Shown: piece after piece, positions 35,403 through 43,947 of the stretch | Position numbering within the stretch: the first letter of the stretch is position 1 | Layout of the letters: each line of letters starts with the position of its first letter | Assembly (NCBI RefSeq): GCF_015191005.1 | Contig: NZ_CP040442.1 | Span: 558,001-622,000, forward strand | Direction of reading: 5' to 3' | DNA from: Kaistella flava (ex Peng et al. 2021) | Lineage (GTDB): Bacteria; Bacteroidota; Bacteroidia; Flavobacteriales; Weeksellaceae | DNA: 64,000 nucleotides | Notes under the pieces: model-generated | Told to the model about the DNA's origin: nothing | Databases searched by the model: none | What the model saw: the letters and a program-made list of their open reading frames with translations, nothing else | Made by a program: the position numbers and the translations under genes

Positions 35403-36753
35403 TTTTTTGTTTTATTTCATCATTATGAGTGAAACCTATTGGTTTTGTGGGCTCATCCACAATTTTGTAATGTTCTACTTCAACTTTTAATGCTTCGATT
35501 CTTACCGTAAAATCTTCGTAATTATTCAAAGAAACATCATAAATAAATTGTTGAATTTGATCAAGATAAGTTCCGGTTAATTTTGAAGAAGCGTCTCTTA
35601 AAGAGGCATCTAACATTTTTTGAGTGATTTTTATCGTTGTTGAATTATTTTTTAAGTAAAGATTTCTAATTCTTTTTTTCAAACTTTGCGTAAAATCAAT
35701 CAGCATCGTATTTGAAAACGCTTGCATTTTTTTAGATATTTCTAACCAAAATGGAAGTTGATGCGCTTTGTTATCTTCTAAAATTTTAATCAGCAAAGCA
35801 TCCGGCGAGAGATCTTCTGTCATATGATGAAAAAGCATTTCTGAACGTTCTTTCATATTGGGTGGAAATACAGGAATCAAAACATCAAATCGACCTGGAG
35901 CAAGAAGTTCCCGATCAATTTTCTCTAATGAATTTGCCGCACCAACCATCAATATGTTCTCTTTTTCGAAATGACTAATATAGTGTAAGATGATTTCTTT
36001 CGTCTCCTCATCATCACTTTTTACAGATTCATCTTCGCTACGTTCGCTCATTATTTCATCAAAATCTTCTAGAAAAAGAAGTGTTTTTTCTGATTTCATA
36101 ATCTGAATTAAAAAATCATTAAAGGTTATCTTTTGGTCATCAACAAAAGAAATTCCTAAAAAATATTTTTTTATTTCTTTGAATTCGTAATCTATAATCT
36201 CAGCTATTTTTTTTGCCCAAAATATTTTACCACTTCCCGGAGGACCATAAAGAACAATTCCAGCAGGTCTATGAATTCCCCAATCTTGTACAGAAATATT
36301 ACTCAAGTAAGGTTCTAATGTTTGAGAAACAAAAAAAAATAAATCACGATAACCAATAAAATCTCTTTCTGCTAAGTGGGTGTTTTTACCAAAATAATTA
36401 TAAACGAATTTGTAATTTCCTCCTAATTTATTATCGATTCCGAAACTTGAAACAGACGATTTATATTTACCGTTATCAAATAATTTGGGTTTATCTTTTT
36501 TAATGATTTCCGCTACTTTATCTTTTGGTTGATCGATATTTTCTGCGATATCTTCGATTGATTTATTTTGATTTAAATCTTCAGAATATTTCCTCAAAAA
36601 AACGATATTCTCTCGAGCAAATTTTGCAAAATCATCTTTGACCTCAAAGTTGGTACTAATACATTCTGAAAGTTCCAAATCAAAATCTTGAATAAATTTG
36701 ATAAAACTTTCGGTAGGGATTTTAAGTTCTTTTGCAAGTTCAGCCAATTTCAT
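35398..36753 (-). CDS. AAA-family ATPase with N-terminal IF2-N-like domain
   Basis: 451 residues. Residues 1-45 (KLAELAKELKIPTESFIKFIQDFDLEL) resemble the small N-terminal domain of translation initiation factor IF2, and 64-86 looks like a partial second copy. The AAA module follows: Walker A GPPGSGKI (170-177), with Ile where Thr or Ser is normal; Walker B LLFLEDFDE (225-233); sensor-1 Asn274 (VGAANSLEKID); and Arg281/Arg288 (RELLAPGRFD) as candidate Arg fingers. A substrate-remodelling or DNA-linked role is possible but unknown. It is next to an XRE regulator in the same direction. Loss of the Walker A Thr may weaken Mg-ATP binding. Confidence 0.7.
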   Translation of the reverse strand: MKLAELAKELKIPTESFIKFIQDFDLELSECISTNFEVKDDFAKFARENIVFLRKYSEDLNQNKSIEDIAENIDQPKDKVAEIIKKDKPKLFDNGKYKSSVSSFGIDNKLGGNYKFVYNYFGKNTHLAERDFIGYRDLFFFVSQTLEPYLSNISVQDWGIHRPAGIVLYGPPGSGKIFWAKKIAEIIDYEFKEIKKYFLGISFVDDQKITFNDFLIQIMKSEKTLLFLEDFDEIMSERSEDESVKSDDEETKEIILHYISHFEKENILMVGAANSLEKIDRELLAPGRFDVLIPVFPPNMKERSEMLFHHMTEDLSPDALLIKILEDNKAHQLPFWLEISKKMQAFSNTMLIDFTQSLKKRIRNLYLKNNSTTIKITQKMLDASLRDASSKLTGTYLDQIQQFIYDVSLNNYEDFTVRIEALKVEVEHYKIVDEPTKPIGFTHNDEIKQKK

Positions 36754-36834
36754 ATCAATCGATTTTTAAGAGTATAATCAAATTTACAAATTAAATTCTT
36801 GAAGTTCTTTCAGAAATTAAACTCAATATAGAAA

Positions 36835-37359
36835 TTATGGCTCGAAAGTTTCAAATTTTCCATTTTCATAAAAGAAAACGATCTTCTTAATCTTAACTTC
36901 TTGATTTTCAGATAATTCTATTTTAGTTTTTGTTTCTGGAATCTCTAATCGCTGAGAATCGAATATTTTTTCCTTTTCAGTTTGTTGTACAGGAATTTTC
37001 GATTCTCGTGGTTCTTGAATTTCGATGCGATCCTCGGATTCAGTAATTCCGAATGCTTCATCATTAATTAAAGAGAATAAATCGGGCAGGGAAGTAGGTT
37101 TTGGTTTTTCAGGAATAACCTTAATTTCAACTGGAGCATCAGGCTTTTTCACCATTTCACCTTCGCCTTCGATCAGCCATTCCCATTCTAATTCAGGGAA
37201 ACGACTTTTAATCTTCATCAGAAAATCGAGTGACGGTTTATTTCTGCCGGAAGTGATATGAGAAATACTCGAACGTTGTACTTCGATTTCGTCTGCAAAT
37301 TCTGATAGTGATAATTCAGAATAGGTGATAACTTTAGAAATTCTTTCCTTTAAATCCAT
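36835..37359 (-). CDS. XRE-family helix-turn-helix regulator
   Basis: 174 residues. The N-terminal HTH is clear (LSLSEFADEIEVQRSSISHITSGRNKPSLDFLMKIKSRFP, about 16-55) with a typical Cro/C1 pattern. It is followed by EWEWLIEGEGEM and a long Glu/Lys-rich, probably disordered tail (about 80-160), ending FFYENGKFETFEP. It is a DNA-binding repressor or activator. Three TTACAAAnGTAAA palindromes lie just upstream, one on top of the predicted -7 element, so autoregulation is likely. It precedes the AAA ATPase gene by 81 bases. Confidence 0.85.
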   Translation of the reverse strand: MDLKERISKVITYSELSLSEFADEIEVQRSSISHITSGRNKPSLDFLMKIKSRFPELEWEWLIEGEGEMVKKPDAPVEIKVIPEKPKPTSLPDLFSLINDEAFGITESEDRIEIQEPRESKIPVQQTEKEKIFDSQRLEIPETKTKIELSENQEVKIKKIVFFYENGKFETFEP

Positions 37360-37360
37360 A

Positions 37361-37439
37361 TTACAAATGTAAATATAATTTTACAATTATAAATTACAAA
37401 AGTAAACCGCTTCAAAATTTACTTAATTACAAATGTAAA
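37361..37439. promoter_or_regulatory. Three palindromic operator-like sites upstream of the XRE gene
   Basis: TTACAAATGTAAA at 37361-37373, TTACAAAAGTAAA at 37394-37406 and TTACAAATGTAAA at 37427-37439, spaced 33 bases apart, three DNA turns. On the minus strand each contains TAnnTTTG, so the palindromes overlap possible -7 elements. The XRE protein is the obvious candidate ligand. Confidence 0.7.
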
Positions 37440-37492
37440 TAATAACTATAAGTAATTGATTAATAATTAATTATTCTATTTACAATATTAAA

Positions 37493-38584
37493 TTACTTAC
37501 GTAAATGGTCATCATTTTTAGGATCATACTTAAGTTTTCTATCCTTTTTATGTTCTGGTAAAACTAGCGAAAGGAAGATACTTCCACCTAATATTCCTAC
37601 GATAATAAACAAAGAATCGGTTGTCGAAAAACCTAATTGATCGAGATATTCATGAAATAACATCTTCAAACCGATGAAGGTTAATAAGACTGCTAAACCA
37701 ACTTTTAAGAATCTAAACTTATCGATAACTCCCGCTAAAAGAAAGAACATGGAACGCAGTCCGATGATGGCAAAAATATTAGAAAAGAAAACAATATAAG
37801 GATCTTTAGTAACCGAGAATATCGCTGGAATACTGTCAACGGCAAAGATTAAATCGGTAATCTCTATGATGATAAGAACTAAGAATAGGGGAGTCATCTT
37901 ATTAATACCATTGATCTTTACAAAGAACTTATTACCGACAAAGTGATTATGGACCTTAAAATACTTATTCGCAAACTTGACGACAGGATGCTTTTGGGTA
38001 TCGATTTTATCGTCATTATCTTTCTCGAAGAACATCTTGATACCGGTAAACACCAGGAACGCACCAAATACATACATGATCCATTCGAACTTCTGAATAA
38101 GCGCCGCACCTACAAATATAAAGACAAACCTCATGGCAATCGCGCCCAGAATTCCCCAAAACAGCACGCGGTGATAATTCCTTGGGGCTACACCAAAAGC
38201 GGTGAATACTAAGACCATTACGAATATGTTATCCACAGACAACGCGTATTCGACGACGTAACCTGTTAAATATTCAAGTCCAAGATTGTGGTTGTATAAA
38301 TAGATGCTGGTTCCTAAATCTCCGGGAATGATTTTTACAGGATGATGATGCTTAGAAATGACCTGTTGCAGTTTTTCAAGACTGTCGATGCCATGGAGTA
38401 GGTGACCGTAGTTGGTTAAAACAAAATAGAAACACATTGAAAGTGCAACCACGAAAAAACTCATTAAGCCGGCTTGTTTCATAGAAACCGTAGATGATTT
38501 CTTATTTAATAAGCCTAAATCTAAAGCCAGGATCATCACGATAAAGACGATGAAACCCAAAAGGAAAATGCTCTCGTTTGTCAT
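37493..38584 (-). CDS. TerC-family integral membrane protein
   Basis: 363 residues with about nine hydrophobic helices. The two TerC signatures are present: EYALSVDNIFVMVLVF and IEITDLIFAVDSIPAIF, each with the paired acidic residues in the membrane that bind metal ions. The family includes Alx/MeeF-type exporters that remove Mn2+ and support metal loading of exported proteins. The C-terminal tail is charged (KDRKLKYDPKNDDHLRK). No yybP-ykoY-type manganese riboswitch is visible; the leader is only about 45 bases and holds a TTTACAAATGTAAA palindrome at 38631-38644 instead. Confidence 0.9.
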   Translation of the reverse strand: MTNESIFLLGFIVFIVMILALDLGLLNKKSSTVSMKQAGLMSFFVVALSMCFYFVLTNYGHLLHGIDSLEKLQQVISKHHHPVKIIPGDLGTSIYLYNHNLGLEYLTGYVVEYALSVDNIFVMVLVFTAFGVAPRNYHRVLFWGILGAIAMRFVFIFVGAALIQKFEWIMYVFGAFLVFTGIKMFFEKDNDDKIDTQKHPVVKFANKYFKVHNHFVGNKFFVKINGINKMTPLFLVLIIIEITDLIFAVDSIPAIFSVTKDPYIVFFSNIFAIIGLRSMFFLLAGVIDKFRFLKVGLAVLLTFIGLKMLFHEYLDQLGFSTTDSLFIIVGILGGSIFLSLVLPEHKKDRKLKYDPKNDDHLRK

Positions 38585-38630
38585 ATAATTATAAAGAACA
38601 AATATAATGAAATTAAAGATTCGTCAATTA

Positions 38631-38644
38631 TTTACAAATGTAAA
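38631..38644. promoter_or_regulatory. Operator-like palindrome overlapping the terC promoter
   Basis: TTTACAAATGTAAA, the same palindrome as upstream of the XRE gene. On the minus strand it contains TACATTTG, a fitting -7 element, 47 bases from the terC ATG. Confidence 0.65.
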
Positions 38645-38699
38645 CAATACAAAAAATAGGTCGGGTAGTGCGTATAACTTGTTTATGTTACTTACCATC

Positions 38700-38840
38700 A
38701 AATGGAGTTTTCCACACGGTTATTCACTTAAAGTAAGATTGTTAATTTGATTTAGATAATCTTTGTAACCAACTGACTTTATGTAAATTATAAATTTTTA
38801 TTAATAATAAAGCAATCCACAAAATTATCAACAGACATTC
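38700..38840. other. Cluster of DnaA-box-like sequences, candidate replication origin
   Basis: Four sites in the same orientation: TTTTCCACA (38708-38716), TTATTCACT (38720-38728), CAATCCACA (38813-38821) and TTATCAACA (38825-38833). Three differ from TTATCCACA-type boxes at one position. Between them lies an AT-rich stretch (38775-38812). The surrounding 346-base gap separates mostly minus-strand genes on the left from mostly plus-strand genes on the right. No dnaA gene is in the window. Confidence 0.4.
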
Positions 38841-38864
38841 TGACATTTTGAAGTGTTTAATGAA

Positions 38865-38878
38865 TTTACAAAAGTAAA
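38865..38878. promoter_or_regulatory. Operator-like palindrome upstream of the M14 peptidase gene
   Basis: TTTACAAAAGTAAA, fifth copy of the palindrome. It lies 25 bases upstream of a TAAATTTG -7 candidate (38903-38910) for the peptidase gene, the position of a -33 region. Confidence 0.6.
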
Positions 38879-38931
38879 TTTTATTTTTAAGAAAGAAAGA
38901 TTTAAATTTGGAAATTGTAAAATTGAAATAG

Positions 38932-40038
38932 ATGTTATCAAACCTGAATTACGTACAAAACCCTGATTTCCCAAACCGGTATATTTCCCCGGAAAAATTA
39001 TTTAATTTCCTACAGACGAATTACAGCCATAGTATTATAGAGCTTGGTTCCTCTTATTTAGAGAAACCTATTTATAAAATGTGTTTAGGAAATGGTAAGA
39101 TTAAAATCTTGGCGTGGTCACAAATGCATGGCAATGAATCTAATGCTACCCATGCGATGTTAGATTTGTTGGAGATCTTTAAACATCAACCAGAGCTTAA
39201 GGAGGAATTATTTTCAAAAATTACTTTGGATTTTATTTTCATGCTTAATCCCGATGGTTCAGAAAGATGGACCAGAAGAAATGGATTAGATATCGATCTA
39301 AACAGAGATTTTTTAAAACAGTCGAGTAAGGAATTTCCTTTTCTAAAAGATCTGGCTCATAAAGGTTCTTATGATTATGCCTTGAATCTACACGAACAAA
39401 GAACGATTTTCAGTACAGATGGAATTCATCCAGCAACCTTATCTTTTTTGGCTCCTGCAGAAGATGTCGACAGAACAATTACGGAAACGAGGAAAAAAGC
39501 AATGGCGGTAATTTCTAAAATTTACCAAAAATTGAAGAACGAGATTCCTAAGCAAATTGCGAGATATTCAGATGAGTTCTATCCGAGTTCTACGGGAGAT
39601 AATTTTACGAAATTCGGTATTCCAACAATTCTGTTTGAAGGTGGACATTTCCCAGATGATTACAAGAGAACAGGAACACGTAAATATTACACGGTGGCTT
39701 TATATGAAAGTTTGGTGGCAATTTCTAAATTGAATGGCGCGACCGATGGTTGGGAAGACTATCGAGAGATTCCTGAGAACAAAGAATCTCACTATGATTT
39801 GATATACAGAAATGTAAAACTTAATACCGATTTTAAATGTATTCTAGATATCGCTGTACAATATAAAGAAGAAATAAAACCAAAAGCTGATGAAATTTCA
39901 TTTACACCAATCGTTGTAGAAGTTGGAGATATCGGAAAAAAGAAAGGCTGGAAAGAAATTGACTGTACCGGAAAAACCTTTGTTTCAGATCGAAAATTTC
40001 CGAAACTGGATGAAGAAGTTGATTTTATAATTGAATAA
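38932..40038 (+). CDS. M14-family zinc carboxypeptidase
   Basis: 368 residues, no signal peptide, so probably cytoplasmic. The zinc ligands HxxE are in QMHGNESNAT, the third His in NLHEQRTIFS, and the substrate-binding Arg/Asn in RRNGLDIDLNRDF. The likely catalytic Glu is in LFEGGHF. M14 enzymes remove C-terminal residues from peptides or modified peptides. Intracellular location, with peptide uptake genes close by, suggests final breakdown of imported peptides. It starts a plus-strand series, has a palindrome in its promoter region and a strong terminator after it. Confidence 0.88.
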   Translation: MLSNLNYVQNPDFPNRYISPEKLFNFLQTNYSHSIIELGSSYLEKPIYKMCLGNGKIKILAWSQMHGNESNATHAMLDLLEIFKHQPELKEELFSKITLDFIFMLNPDGSERWTRRNGLDIDLNRDFLKQSSKEFPFLKDLAHKGSYDYALNLHEQRTIFSTDGIHPATLSFLAPAEDVDRTITETRKKAMAVISKIYQKLKNEIPKQIARYSDEFYPSSTGDNFTKFGIPTILFEGGHFPDDYKRTGTRKYYTVALYESLVAISKLNGATDGWEDYREIPENKESHYDLIYRNVKLNTDFKCILDIAVQYKEEIKPKADEISFTPIVVEVGDIGKKKGWKEIDCTGKTFVSDRKFPKLDEEVDFIIE

Positions 40039-40071
40039 AAAAAAGCGAAGTTGAGAGACTTCGCTTTTTTA
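40036..40071. terminator. Bidirectional terminator after the M14 peptidase gene
   Basis: Stem AAAAAAGCGAAGT / ACTTCGCTTTTTT with a 6-base loop, followed by T-runs in both directions; it also serves the convergent DUF4920 gene. Confidence 0.85.
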
Positions 40072-40089
40072 TTGATTCACGTTGATGAT

Positions 40090-40596
40090 TTAGTTAACTA
40101 CTTTAATTCCGCTGGCCATAAATCTAATTTCTTCTTCAGGTTTCGTAATTACATCAATTTCTGATTGCGGTTTTTTCGCATCTTCAGCATAATGTTTTTG
40201 CTCATCTACAGAAGTAACTTTCATTTCTGCGTTCCCTTCTAAAACAACCGTTTTTCCTTCCAAAGCAGTCGGCACAAAGAATCCGTAATCTTTCATTTTA
40301 ATGAAGAACTTCTCATTACTATCGGTTTCTAATGTTAACCAACATCCTTTTTTATCGCAAACCTTCGTTACTTTCCCTTTAACTGCTACGTTTTCTACTT
40401 TTGCAGATTTCTTTAATTTCTGATCCAGTTTTTTAGTCGTCATGGCAGACTTCTCTGCTTTTGCAGAAACTCCAGCTCCATAAACCTCGCCAACCAAAGC
40501 TTTTCCTTCAGGTGGTCCTACTTTTTTTGCTTCTGCTCCTTGTGCAAACGCAACTGTGGAAAGCATCAGTGATAATAAAAGAACAAATTTTTTCAT
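40090..40596 (-). CDS. DUF4920-family exported protein
   Basis: 168 residues with a signal peptide (MKKFVLLLSLMLSTVAFAQG). The mature part has a Cys pair in VCDKKGCWLTLETDSNEKFFIKMKDYGFFVP and continues as an OB-like beta domain (GKTVVLEGNAEMKVTSVDEQKHYAEDA), as I recall for DUF4920. The role is unknown; the pattern recalls periplasmic nucleic-acid or metal-binding OB folds. It is the only minus-strand gene between 38.9 and 56.1 kb. Confidence 0.75.
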   Translation of the reverse strand: MKKFVLLLSLMLSTVAFAQGAEAKKVGPPEGKALVGEVYGAGVSAKAEKSAMTTKKLDQKLKKSAKVENVAVKGKVTKVCDKKGCWLTLETDSNEKFFIKMKDYGFFVPTALEGKTVVLEGNAEMKVTSVDEQKHYAEDAKKPQSEIDVITKPEEEIRFMASGIKVVN

Positions 40597-40845
40597 TTCA
40601 TTTAATTTTTACAAAAGTATAAAATATTTTTCAATCAGAATTATTTCACAATCAGCTATTTGTGCATTTTACCCGATACTTGCAATTAAAATCTTAAATT
40701 CTTTACATAAAATTTATATATTTAACCCTTTCAAAATAAAATTCGAAATAAGACAGATGTGTTTTTAAACTAACAATCTGCATTAATAATAACTAAAATA
40801 ATTTTTAAAGAAGAAAGTTTATTTTCTCTTTAATCTCCATGATCT

Positions 40846-42252
40846 ATGAATAAGAAACTTAAACTTTGGGATGCCACCATGCTCGTAATGGGCTCTATGA
40901 TTGGAAGCGGAATTTTTATTGTCAGTTCAGACATGATGCGGAATTTAGGTTCCGGATATTGGCTCATCGCCGTTTGGATCATTACCGGAATTATGACGAT
41001 CGCTGCTGCAATTTCATATGGTGAACTTTCATCAATGTTTCCAAAAGCAGGCGGACAGTACACGTATATAACTGAAATATTCGGGAAAATGCCCGGCTTC
41101 CTTTATGGTTGGGGTTTATTCACCGTCATCCAAACTGGTACAATCGCCGCCGTAGCAATGGCTTTCGGTAAATTTACCGCTTATCTCGTTCCCGCACTTA
41201 ATTCGCAACCGATTTTTCAAAGTGGCGGATTCAAAATTACTTGGATTCAAATTCTCGCAATCGGAATTATCTTATTGTTGACTTATATTAATTCCCGAGG
41301 TTTAAAAAATGGTAAAATTCTACAAGATGTTTTTACCTCTTCTAAAATTATTGCGCTTTTAGGAATTATCATTTTCGGAGTTATTTTAGTGAAAAATTCC
41401 CAATGGACTGAAAACATGAGTTTTGGCTGGAATGCTTTTCAGGATTTTGGTACCGATACCGGAAATACCTTAGAACCAACTGGCTGGAAATCTATCGGCG
41501 GAATCACTCTTTTAGGCGGAATCGCAGCTGCAATGGTTGGTTCCGTGTTCAGTTCGGTAGCTTGGGAAAACGTGACATTCATGTCAGGAGAAATCGAAAA
41601 TCCAAAGAAAAACGTAGTGAAAGCGATGGTTCTAGGAACTTCTGTCGTAATGGTTTTATACCTTTTTGTGAACTTCGTTTACCTTCACGCACTCGATCGC
41701 AACGGAATTGCATTTGCAGATAACAATCGCCCTGCAGTCGCTGCTTCAGAAGTTATTTTCGGAAGTACAGGCACCATCATTATGGCAATTTTAGTAATGG
41801 TTTCCACTTTTGGCTGTATCAATGGGTTGGTTTTAGCTGGTGCTAGAGTTTTTCAAACCATGGCAAAAGACGGCTTGTTTTTTAAGTCTGCCGCAGAAAA
41901 TAATCAAAACGATGTTCCTGGTAAATCCCTTTGGATGCAAGGAACTTGGGCTTGTGTCCTCGCACTTTCCGGGCAGTACGGCGACTTACTCGACATGATT
42001 TCGTTCATCATTGTTCTCTTTTACATGGTCACCGTTTTCGGTGTAATTTGGATGAGAATCAAGCAACCAAACCTCGAAAGACCTTATAAAACCTGGCTTT
42101 ATCCAATCACGCCAATCATTTATTTACTCATCGGAACCGCATTTTGCATCCTTTTAATCATCTTCAAACCGCAATATACCTGGCCAGGATTCATCCTCAT
42201 TCTAATCGGAGTTCCCGTCTATTGGTACATTAACAGAAGAAAAATTGATTAA
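40846..42252 (+). CDS. APC-family amino acid permease
   Basis: 468 residues, 12 hydrophobic helices. The helix-1 substrate loop is MVMGSMIGSGIFIVSSDM, and helix 6 has GSVFSSVAWENVTFMSGEIENPKKNV, both typical of the LAT-like branch of the APC superfamily. It moves amino acids across the inner membrane, as importer or exchanger. The substrate cannot be read from sequence. It stands alone; a degenerate interspersed repeat follows. Confidence 0.9.
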   Translation: MNKKLKLWDATMLVMGSMIGSGIFIVSSDMMRNLGSGYWLIAVWIITGIMTIAAAISYGELSSMFPKAGGQYTYITEIFGKMPGFLYGWGLFTVIQTGTIAAVAMAFGKFTAYLVPALNSQPIFQSGGFKITWIQILAIGIILLLTYINSRGLKNGKILQDVFTSSKIIALLGIIIFGVILVKNSQWTENMSFGWNAFQDFGTDTGNTLEPTGWKSIGGITLLGGIAAAMVGSVFSSVAWENVTFMSGEIENPKKNVVKAMVLGTSVVMVLYLFVNFVYLHALDRNGIAFADNNRPAVAASEVIFGSTGTIIMAILVMVSTFGCINGLVLAGARVFQTMAKDGLFFKSAAENNQNDVPGKSLWMQGTWACVLALSGQYGDLLDMISFIIVLFYMVTVFGVIWMRIKQPNLERPYKTWLYPITPIIYLLIGTAFCILLIIFKPQYTWPGFILILIGVPVYWYINRRKID

Positions 42253-42271
42253 TTAATAGTTTTAAAATCAA

Positions 42272-42407
42272 TTTTCAGAAGCAACAAAGTGAGTGCAGAG
42301 TTCGACGATCAGTCCCGCTTTCCGCACTCGCTTTTTTTCTTTTTCCTCCGCATTTTCCTCCGCATAAAAGAAAAAAGAGCTCAAACAATTGCTCCAATCG
42401 GGGCTAA
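42272..42407 (+). repeat. Interspersed repeat R3 (AGGAGC...GGGGCTA family)
   Basis: Starts CAGAAGCAACAAAG and ends CCAATCGGGGCTAAAAC, the same ends as R1. Inside it has CCCGCTTTCCGCACTCGC and two TTTTCCTCCGCAT blocks. In reverse orientation it lines up with R4 (CCCGATTG...GCGGAAAGCGGG). The rest of the gap 42408-42707 is AT-rich and I see nothing in it. Confidence 0.65.
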
Positions 42408-42707
42408 AACTTCTTTCTGTTTTTCTTTCAAAAGTTTTAAAATTAACAGTTTATAAAGAGTAAGTTTCGGCAGTTAAACTTTATGTAATCTTTTTGAGGT
42501 CTATCTTTTAATAAAATTGATGTGCCTAAAATGGAAAAATAATTAGAACTATAATAAGATTGCATGATAATTGTTACTAAAAAAAGCTGATTTGAACTTT
42601 GAAGTTTAGACAGAATTTTTTTTAATTAAATAAAAAAAACGCTGCTTAAAACTGCATCTAATCGATTTCAGGTTCATAAAAAATAACTAACTTTTCAAAA
42701 AGAAATT

Positions 42708-42941
42708 ATGTCAGAATTAGTCCCTATTTTTCAATCCTCTTACTTGTACGAAATTGAAGTTGCCAAAACAAAACTCGCTTCCCGAGATATTCCCAGTTAT
42801 ATCAAAAATGAATATGTAAACAATATTGCAGTATTTCCAATCTCGCAAAATTATTATTTGTTGGTTAGCGAGAGAGACTTTGAAGCCGCAGAAAAAGTCC
42901 TGCAGGAAAACGATGAAATCTCCGAAGACTTCGTTCAATAG
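42708..42941 (+). CDS. DUF2007-family small protein
   Basis: 77 residues, soluble. The pattern IFQSSYLYEIEVAKTKLASRDIPSYIKNEY, then NYYLLVSERDFEAAEKVLQE, is that of DUF2007, a ferredoxin-like alpha/beta fold called a putative signal-transducing domain. It is 41 bases upstream of the cation exporter gene in the same direction, so the two may be co-transcribed. Its biochemical role is unknown. Confidence 0.8.
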   Translation: MSELVPIFQSSYLYEIEVAKTKLASRDIPSYIKNEYVNNIAVFPISQNYYLLVSERDFEAAEKVLQENDEISEDFVQ

Positions 42942-42982
42942 TTCAATTCTATAATTCTAGATATTAGATAAGCAAAATAGTT

Positions 42983-43894
42983 ATGGCTCACGATCATTCC
43001 CATGACCATTCGCATCAGATTAATGTGAGCAATTTGAATCGTGCTTTCTATATCGCTATTGGATTGAATTTGGTTTTTGTGATTATCGAAGCCGGTTATG
43101 GTTGGATTTACAATTCACTCTCTCTACTTTCTGACGCTGGACACAATTTAAGCGATGTAATGAGTTTGGTCTTATCCTTAATCGCTTTTAAGTTATTAAA
43201 GAGAAAACCAACTTCAACTTATACCTATGGTTTTCGAAGAGCGACAATTTTGGCTTCATTAACAAACGCTATTTTATTAATTTTCGCCGTCGGATTTATT
43301 ATTTATGAAGCGATTGAGAGGTTTTTAAATCCACAACCTGTGGAAGGCGGAGTGGTTTCAATCGTTGCATTCGTAGGGATTTTCGTGAATGGAATTACCG
43401 CTTGGCTATTTCTAAAAGATAAAGAAAAAGACCTTAATGTGAAAGGCGCTTACCTGCATATGGTAGCTGATATGTTAGTTTCTTTAGCAGTTGTTATTAG
43501 TGGGGTTATTATTATTTATACGGATTGGTTTTGGTTAGATGCATTATTGAGTATTATAATAGGCGTCGTTATTTTAATTGGAACTTGGAGTTTGTTGACG
43601 CAAAGTTTAAAATTATCTTTAGATGGCGTTCCTGAAAATGTAAATCCAGAAAAAGTAAAAGAAGAGATTCTGAAAATAAATGGAGTAGTAGATTTTCAGC
43701 ATGTTCATATTTGGGCTTTAAGTACGACTGAAAATGCATTGACCGCTCATGTTCGAATCTCAGAAAGTCTTACGATTACCGAAATTGAAGATTTGAAAAA
43801 TACCATTAAGCACAAACTGGAGCATCTTCAAATTAAGCATTCCACCATTGAAACTTATTTTGGTGAAAAATCTTTCGATAAAGAAGATTATTAA
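42983..43894 (+). CDS. Cation diffusion facilitator (CzcD/ZitB-like)
   Basis: 303 residues. The N-terminus is His-rich (MAHDHSHDHSH), then six hydrophobic helices. The paired HxxxD metal sites are HNLSD (helix 2) and HMVAD (helix 5). A C-terminal ferredoxin-like domain follows (VDFQHVHIWALSTTENALTAHV). The family exports Zn2+, Co2+ or Cd2+ against protons at the inner membrane. The His-rich start and the site residues favour zinc. It follows the DUF2007 gene closely. Confidence 0.93.
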   Translation: MAHDHSHDHSHQINVSNLNRAFYIAIGLNLVFVIIEAGYGWIYNSLSLLSDAGHNLSDVMSLVLSLIAFKLLKRKPTSTYTYGFRRATILASLTNAILLIFAVGFIIYEAIERFLNPQPVEGGVVSIVAFVGIFVNGITAWLFLKDKEKDLNVKGAYLHMVADMLVSLAVVISGVIIIYTDWFWLDALLSIIIGVVILIGTWSLLTQSLKLSLDGVPENVNPEKVKEEILKINGVVDFQHVHIWALSTTENALTAHVRISESLTITEIEDLKNTIKHKLEHLQIKHSTIETYFGEKSFDKEDY

Positions 43895-43947
43895 GTCGTA
43901 AAAATAAGCTTGAATATTTTTATTACGCAAATTTCTAATTACTTTTA

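Noticed and set aside
38585..38640. Possible yybP-ykoY manganese riboswitch before terC
   Set aside because: The leader is about 45 bases and AT-rich, with none of the conserved riboswitch parts.
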